Below are positions 1-3,715 of a stretch of 5,303 nt of DNA, one piece after another. Within the stretch, counting starts at the first letter, position 1, and every line of letters begins with the position of its first letter. A program made the position numbers and the translations under genes. The notes under the pieces were generated by a model, which saw only the letters and a list, made by a program, of their open reading frames with translations, did not search any database and was not told the DNA's origin. The DNA is from Pseudomonadales bacterium (GTDB lineage Bacteria > Pseudomonadota > Gammaproteobacteria > Steroidobacterales > Steroidobacteraceae), in NCBI GenBank assembly GCA_020442965.1, contig JAGRJB010000243.1:1-5303 (forward strand), given 5' to 3'.

Positions 1-1138
1 CAATGCCATCGCTCGCACCGAACAGGCGGCCGACGCCGTCAAAGTCGGCCGCCAGAGCGGCACTCAATTTGGCATCGTCGAGCTGCAATGTGCCTTCTTT
101 GGTCGTCGTGATGCCGATCGACGCGAGTGTGGTGTAGGGCCGTGTAGCGCCAGTGGTCGGCGCGGCGATTTCCCGTCGCAGGTCAGCTTCGACGTTGCGC
201 AGCAGCGCGTCGCCCAATAGCGGACCTGCCTCTCGGGTCGTCGGATTGAAACGCCGCAGGTTGGCGAGCGTCGCTGCTGTCGCATTGAAGTCAGCAACGA
301 ACTTCTTGATGCGTTCAACCGCTGCGTCCGAATCGTTACCAACCGTGACGGTCTCGATTGAGCCAGGGGCGGCGCTGTGGAGCGTCAGCGTGACACCGTC
401 GATCGCACCGCTGATCGTATTGGTGGAGCTCGTGACATCAAAGCCCTCGATACGGACCACTGCATCGGTTGCGGCCGCGAGCTCAGTGTAATTTCCCGTC
501 GGGCCGGCGACATTGTAGTCGAGCGCAGTCAACCCGCCATCACCACCAGAAGCCACGATCTGTAGAGTATTCACCTCGCCCGACTCACGCGCTGAGACAA
601 CCAGTCGGCTGCCGTCACCGGTCGTTACGATCGTCGCTCGCACAGCCAAATTGGTCGGCGCGCTGTTGATCGCATCGCGTATGCCTGCGAGCGTATTGTT
701 AGTATCGTCGATGACGATAGCAAAGCTGCGGACGCCGGCGGAGATACTGAGAGTTCCTGTCCCAACGACGGTCGACGAACCGCCCGCAAATGCGTGCGAC
801 GCGATCTTGTGAGCGCTTGCCACCTGGGCGACCTCGATTTCGAAGCTGCCGGGGGCGGCGGCGGTGTTCGCCGTAGCAGTGAAGATCCCCTCGCTGCTAC
901 TGGCGACAGCGCGCGTCTGAAAGCTGTCGATCGTTTTAAGTGGCGCAACAGCGCCTTGCAGTGAGGCCAGAGCACCGCGCATCGCACCGAGCGCGGAAAT
1001 CTGTGTCGTTAGCTTGGTGTCCTGACGCTGGATACGCTGTGCCGCAGGCGCCCGCTCCGCAGCCACGAGCTGCGCGACGATCGAGTTGACGTCGAGTCCG
1101 GAACTGATCCCTGGCGAGCGGAGCACTGGCACTGGCAT
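1..1138 (-). CDS. fliD: Flagellar hook-associated protein 2 (filament cap), 3'-truncated by the window
   Basis: FliD is the cap at the filament tip; it sits outside the cell and guides insertion of secreted flagellin. I translated this frame codon by codon: 379 codons from ATG at 1138 to the window edge, with no internal stop. Residues about 8-60 are a typical FliD N-terminal region, with GISSGLDVNSIV followed by a heptad-rich helix (VAAERAPAAQRIQRQ). Residues about 96-200 resemble the flagellin-IN-like beta segment (GSFEIEVAQVASAHKIA onward). From about 232 the start of the FliD C-terminal domain is visible (GFDVTSSTNTISGAIDGVTL, then VTVGNDSDAAVERIKKFV). FliD proteins of this type usually run to about 450 residues, so perhaps 70 C-terminal residues, including the terminal D0 helix, lie outside. 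It follows fliC by 97 bases from stop to start. The start is slightly uncertain: GAGG lies only 2 bases before ATG 1138 and 8 bases before the in-frame GTG at 1132. No cysteine is present. Confidence 0.95.
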   Translation of the reverse strand, partial: MPVPVLRSPGISSGLDVNSIVAQLVAAERAPAAQRIQRQDTKLTTQISALGAMRGALASLQGAVAPLKTIDSFQTRAVASSSEGIFTATANTAAAPGSFEIEVAQVASAHKIASHAFAGGSSTVVGTGTLSISAGVRSFAIVIDDTNNTLAGIRDAINSAPTNLAVRATIVTTGDGSRLVVSARESGEVNTLQIVASGGDGGLTALDYNVAGPTGNYTELAAATDAVVRIEGFDVTSSTNTISGAIDGVTLTLHSAAPGSIETVTVGNDSDAAVERIKKFVADFNATAATLANLRRFNPTTREAGPLLGDALLRNVEADLRREIAAPTTGATRPYTTLASIGITTTKEGTLQLDDAKLSAALAADFDGVGRLFGASDGI

Positions 1139-1140
1139 TA

Positions 1141-1144
1141 CCTC
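1141..1144 (-). promoter_or_regulatory. Shine-Dalgarno of fliD, with unusual spacing
   Basis: The minus strand reads CTTGAGGTAATG. GAGG is only 2 bases from the ATG at 1138, which is tight for initiation. It is 8 bases from a GTG at 1132, codon 3 of the ATG frame, which is normal spacing. Both starts give nearly the same protein (MPVPVLRSP... or MPVLRSP...). I annotated the ATG by convention. Confidence 0.55.
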
Positions 1145-1173
1145 AAGGAAAATCGATCAAGTGGAGCTGTGAG

Positions 1174-1207
1174 AAAGCAGCGACCGCCTCACGACGGTCG
1201 CCGCCCC
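1174..1207 (-). terminator. GC-rich stem-loop between fliC and fliD (possible attenuator)
   Basis: On the minus strand, GCGACCG (1201-1195) pairs perfectly with CGGTCGC (1186-1180) around the 8-base loop TCGTGAGG. The stem can extend to 13 pairs by adding GGGGCG (1207-1202) against TGCTTT (1179-1174), mostly through G-U pairs. The tract after the core stem is only TGCTTTCTC, so it is a weak intrinsic terminator at best. It begins 26 bases after the fliC stop. A partial terminator or 3' mRNA stabiliser that keeps flagellin output above cap output would fit, but this role is inferred. Confidence 0.5.
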
Positions 1208-1232
1208 TTTTCAGCTCCCGAGTTGCTGATGC

Positions 1233-2387
1233 TTAGCGCAGCAGCGACAGCACGTTCTGCGGCACAGCGTTGGCCTGCGACAGAATCGCGGTACCGGCCT
1301 GCTGCAGAATCTGCGCCTTGGTCAGTGCGGCAGTTTCCGATGCGAAGTCGGCGTCGAGAATTCGGCTGCGAGCAGCTGACATGTTCTCGGCACCCGTCTG
1401 CAGGTTGGCAACCACTGACGAGAAGCGGTTCTGGATCGCACCCAGCGTCGCGCGGGCCGTGTTGACCTGTTGCAGCGCGCTATCCATCTGCTGGATCGCG
1501 AGCGTCGCACCAGCGAAAGAAGCGACTGACGTGGCGGTCAGACCGACCGTGGTCACTGCCGTCGCATCACCGTCAGTACCAGCGGCGTTGAAGCCCGTCA
1601 GCACTCCAGTGTCTGTACCGGTAACTACGATGTTCGCGCCAGAGGTCAGCACGATGCGGTTGGTCGCTGCATCGAGCGCGGCGTTGACGCCTGTCGAAGC
1701 CGCGTAGTTGTTGATCGAATCAACAACCTGGCCGATGCGCTGCTGGGCCGAACCCACCGCGCCCAAGCTGGCACCGACGTCCACACCGTTGATGACGAGT
1801 GCGCCCGCACCAACGGCGGTGAGAGTCGTGATACCGGTCACTGCGCTCGACTGGCCGGTAGCGGCCGTCACGGACGACAGTGCGGCGATGTTCGCATCGA
1901 CGAGGCCCGATACGCTGATCGTCTCGTTGGCGTTCGCACCGACCTGGAACACGGCTGACGTGAAGCTGCCGTCCAATACCTTGACGCCGTTGAACGACGT
2001 CTGGTTGGCAACACGGTCGATTTCCTGCAGCAGCTGACCCACTTCCGACTGCAGAGCGGCGCGGTCCGACGCACTGTTGGTCGCGTTGGCCGACTGCACG
2101 CTGATCTCGCGGATGCGCTGCAAGTTGTTAGAGACTTCATTCAAAGCGCCTTCGGCGGTCTGGGCGAGCGAGATGCCGTCGTTGGCATTGCGCACGGCCT
2201 GGTTCAAACCGCGGATCTGCGTGGTGAAACGCTCGGAAATGGCGAGGCCGGCGGCGTCGTCCTTCGCGCTGTTGATGCGCAGGCCGGACGAGAGGCGCTG
2301 CAGCGCCGTGGAAAGCTGACTACCAGACGTCGAGAGGTTGCGCTGAGCGTTCAGCGACATCACGTTGGTGTTGATTACCTGAGGCAT
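1233..2387 (-). CDS. fliC: Flagellin, major filament subunit (384 aa)
   Basis: FliC is secreted through the flagellar type III apparatus and polymerises into the filament. The ATG at 2387 is chosen because AAGGAG ends 8 bases upstream and [18 protein letters not shown] is the canonical flagellin start. An alternative GTG at 2396 overlaps the Shine-Dalgarno and is rejected. The N-terminal D0/D1 helices cover residues 1 to about 165. They include a flg22-type segment at 30-51 ([12 protein letters not shown]), QRIREISVQ at 90-98 and [17 protein letters not shown] at about 122-138. Residues about 165-285 are the short, Ala/Thr/Val-rich variable core, with a flagellin-IN-like stretch (INGVDVGA..., then [15 protein letters not shown]). 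The C-terminal D1/D0 covers about 290-384 ([15 protein letters not shown]) and ends in [10 protein letters not shown]. The chain is shorter than enterobacterial flagellins of about 500 residues because the outer domains are small. It has its own predicted sigma-28 promoter. No cysteine is present. Confidence 0.98.
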   Translation of the reverse strand: MPQVINTNVMSLNAQRNLSTSGSQLSTALQRLSSGLRINSAKDDAAGLAISERFTTQIRGLNQAVRNANDGISLAQTAEGALNEVSNNLQRIREISVQSANATNSASDRAALQSEVGQLLQEIDRVANQTSFNGVKVLDGSFTSAVFQVGANANETISVSGLVDANIAALSSVTAATGQSSAVTGITTLTAVGAGALVINGVDVGASLGAVGSAQQRIGQVVDSINNYAASTGVNAALDAATNRIVLTSGANIVVTGTDTGVLTGFNAAGTDGDATAVTTVGLTATSVASFAGATLAIQQMDSALQQVNTARATLGAIQNRFSSVVANLQTGAENMSAARSRILDADFASETAALTKAQILQQAGTAILSQANAVPQNVLSLLR

Positions 2388-2395
2388 TGAGATCA

Positions 2396-2401
2396 CTCCT
2401 T
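2396..2401 (-). promoter_or_regulatory. Strong Shine-Dalgarno of fliC
   Basis: AAGGAG stands 8 bases before the ATG at 2387 and follows a U-rich stretch (GTCTTTTTA) likely to be unstructured. It fixes the flagellin start and fits high translation. The sequence AAGGA also matches the ANGGA core bound by CsrA/RsmA regulators. Confidence 0.85.
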
Positions 2402-2426
2402 AAAAAGACAAACTTTGCGATATCCT

Positions 2427-2448
2427 GAGCTTCCATTCAGTGAAGCCC
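2427..2448 (-). promoter_or_regulatory. Stem-loop in the predicted fliC 5' leader
   Basis: On the minus strand, GGGCTTC (2448-2442) pairs with GAAGCTC (2433-2427), 7 pairs including one G-U, around the 8-base loop ACTGAATG. It would lie close to the 5' end of a transcript started from the promoter at 2462-2488. An ATGGA motif at 2436-2432 spans the loop and the 3' arm. Plausible roles are mRNA stabilisation or a regulator binding site; neither is shown by sequence alone. Confidence 0.45.
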
Positions 2449-2461
2449 TGTTCTGATCCCT

Positions 2462-2488
2462 GTATCGGTAGGTGCTTGCCGCGCTTGA
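2462..2488 (-). promoter_or_regulatory. Predicted sigma-28 (FliA) promoter of fliC
   Basis: The minus strand reads TCAAGCGC (2488-2481), exactly 11 bases, then ACCGATAC (2469-2462). The E. coli FliA consensus is TAAAGTTT-N11-GCCGATAA. The -10 element matches at 6 of 8 positions, with the CCGATA core intact, and the spacing is exact. The -35 element matches at 4 of 8, but TCAAG is the form I recall for Pseudomonas-type FliA promoters. A start near 2455 would leave a leader of about 68 bases. Its position upstream of flagellin, the classic class-3 gene, supports it. I found no convincing -24/-12 (sigma-54) site in this gap. Confidence 0.65.
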
Positions 2489-2497
2489 GGAGTGCTC

Positions 2498-2513
2498 CGT
2501 GACCCAGGTCACA
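2498..2513 (-). promoter_or_regulatory. CRP/Vfr/Clp-like dyad overlapping the flgL stop codon
   Basis: The minus strand reads TGTGA-CCTGGG-TCACG. This matches the CRP-family consensus TGTGA-N6-TCACA at 9 of 10 half-site positions and contains the 14-base inverted repeat GTGACC-CA-GGTCAC (2499-2512, plus strand). The flgL TGA stop lies inside one half-site. The centre is about 17 bases upstream of the -35 box and about 50 bases from the estimated start. CRP homologues such as Vfr and Clp are known to connect to motility genes, but binding here is inference. Confidence 0.4.
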
Positions 2514-3702
2514 GATAGTCGAACAGCGAGAGTTGCGCAATGCGTGTATAGGCGGCTTGTGCGGCCTGCAGACCGGCGTACTGCTGGTTCAGACGTGTGA
2601 CGGCGGCCGCATAGTCCGTGTCCCGCAACGCCGACGCATCGCCTTGCAGCTCGAGCTCGAGCGACTGTCGGGTTTCGTTGCTCGCGTCAATCGCCGACAG
2701 ACGCGCACCCACCTGCGCACGAACTTGCAAAATGTGATCGATCGCCTTATCGAGGCCGACAAGCCCGCTACCGACTTCGGTCGCAAAGCGCGCCTTCTCC
2801 GCGTCGGTGGCGGTTCGATTCTCCATCGTCGCGACCAGCGAATCGAGCAACGTGAACACACTGCCACGTCCCGCTGGCGACACCTCGAACTCATCACCGC
2901 TGGCAGCGGTGCCGGTGATAGTCACGCGTACGCCGCGAAATTCGATCGCATCCCCGCTGGTATAACTACCCGTCACGATCGTATTGTTGCTGGAGTCCAG
3001 GATTTCGTAGCTGCCCGGTGCGGTGAAGCGGATGCGATAGGCATCGGCCACCCAGGCGGCCGGATCGAACACTGACCCGACATCGACGCTGGCGGCGCCG
3101 GTGTTGGCGGCTGCGATCGCGGTCGTGAACGTGCCGTTGCCGCGCGGCGCCGCCATGAATACGTCCAGCCCGGTGTGTCCGTCGGCGAGACTCTGCGTAT
3201 CGCTGATCTCGACCTGCCGAATCGTCGTGTCGCCGCTGTAACGTACGCCCGCTGCATCGCGGACGAAGGGCTTGGTCTGCGTGGCGGTCCCGGCGAACAG
3301 ATATTCACCGCTGCCGTCCGCGCGATTGGCGGTCGCAACCAGTTCATCGATCCGCGTGCGCAGTTCCGCAGTGAGCATGCGTCGCTCATCCGCTCCCACG
3401 GTCGCATTGCCGCCTTGCACGACGAGCTCGCGCACACGTTGCAATACATTGCCGCTATCCGCGAGCGCCTCTTCGGTGCCGCCAAGCCGGCTCTCCAGGT
3501 AGTTAGCGTTGCGGGCGAACTGCTCGGATGCCGATAGGGCGCGCTCCAGACCAGCGATTCGGGTCGCGGCGATAGGATCGTCCGCTGGAGTTCGAACGCG
3601 CAAACCGGTCGCTACCTCCGCCTGCGTACGCGCGAGCCGCGCCTGCTGTTCGAGCATCGCGTCCACCGTGTTCCTGTTCCAGCCTAGCGTTGAGACTCGC
3701 AT
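2509..3702 (-). CDS. flgL: Flagellar hook-associated protein 3 (hook-filament junction, 397 aa)
   Basis: FlgL forms the second ring of the hook-filament junction, between FlgK and the first flagellin. The start at 3702 gives MRVSTLGWNRNTVDAML, the usual FlgL opening. GGGAG lies 6 bases before this ATG but directly abuts an in-frame ATG at 3708, so the downstream start is preferred. The N-terminal D0/D1 helices include VATGLRVRTPADDPIAATRI (residues 30-49). GSGEYLFAGT at 130-139 with TKPF after it is a typical FlgL motif. Residues about 199-278 are a beta-rich insert also found in FlgK (see the repeat entries). This explains why the chain is longer than the Salmonella protein of about 317 residues. 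The C-terminal helix region runs from about 310 (GLDKAIDHILQVRAQVGARL) to LSLFDYL. It starts 13 bases after the flgK stop, so the two genes are probably co-transcribed. No cysteine is present. Confidence 0.96.
   Translation of the reverse strand: MRVSTLGWNRNTVDAMLEQQARLARTQAEVATGLRVRTPADDPIAATRIAGLERALSASEQFARNANYLESRLGGTEEALADSGNVLQRVRELVVQGGNATVGADERRMLTAELRTRIDELVATANRADGSGEYLFAGTATQTKPFVRDAAGVRYSGDTTIRQVEISDTQSLADGHTGLDVFMAAPRGNGTFTTAIAAANTGAASVDVGSVFDPAAWVADAYRIRFTAPGSYEILDSSNNTIVTGSYTSGDAIEFRGVRVTITGTAASGDEFEVSPAGRGSVFTLLDSLVATMENRTATDAEKARFATEVGSGLVGLDKAIDHILQVRAQVGARLSAIDASNETRQSLELELQGDASALRDTDYAAAVTRLNQQYAGLQAAQAAYTRIAQLSLFDYL
2869..3108 (-). repeat. Beta-rich module in FlgL (residues about 199-278), copy 1 of 3
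   Basis: The module reads ANTGAASVDVGSVFDP, then YRIRFTAPGSYEI, then a short hairpin segment, GDAIEFRGVRVTITG and AASGDEFEVSPAGRG. It aligns by eye with FlgK residues coded by 4046-4273: the same ANTG-AS start, I-FT-P-SY-I strand, glycine-rich turn, V-T-G-AA-GD-F-V end and a closing GRG. It forms an insert in the surface-exposed middle of FlgL. Confidence 0.65.
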
Positions 3703-3708
3703 CGCCAT

Positions 3709-3713
3709 CTCCC
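3709..3713 (-). promoter_or_regulatory. Shine-Dalgarno of flgL that decides the start
   Basis: The minus strand between flgK stop and flgL reads TCGGGAGATGGCGATG. GGGAG has zero spacing to the first ATG (3708) and 6 bases to the second (3702). Only the second is properly placed, and it yields the family-typical MR-ST start. Confidence 0.75.
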
Positions 3714-3715
3714 GA

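Noticed and set aside
625..987. Minus-strand open frame of 120 codons inside fliD
   Set aside because: It is a shifted reading of fliD. The fliD frame itself is open throughout and codes for recognisable domains.
1174..1212. The fliC-fliD hairpin read as a plus-strand terminator (followed by CCCCTTTT)
   Set aside because: No plus-strand gene leads into it. Both flanking genes are transcribed from the minus strand.
2410..2417. CAAAGTTT close to the sigma-28 -35 consensus TAAAGTTT
   Set aside because: Eleven bases downstream stands GAGTGATC, not a GCCGATAA-like box. A promoter there would start transcription at or inside the fliC coding region.
2443..2461. Possible -24/-12 (sigma-54) pattern, GG...GGC within CAGGGATCAGAACAGGGC
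   Set aside because: The GG-to-GC spacing is not the required 10 bases, and the surrounding TGGCAC and TTGC contexts are missing.
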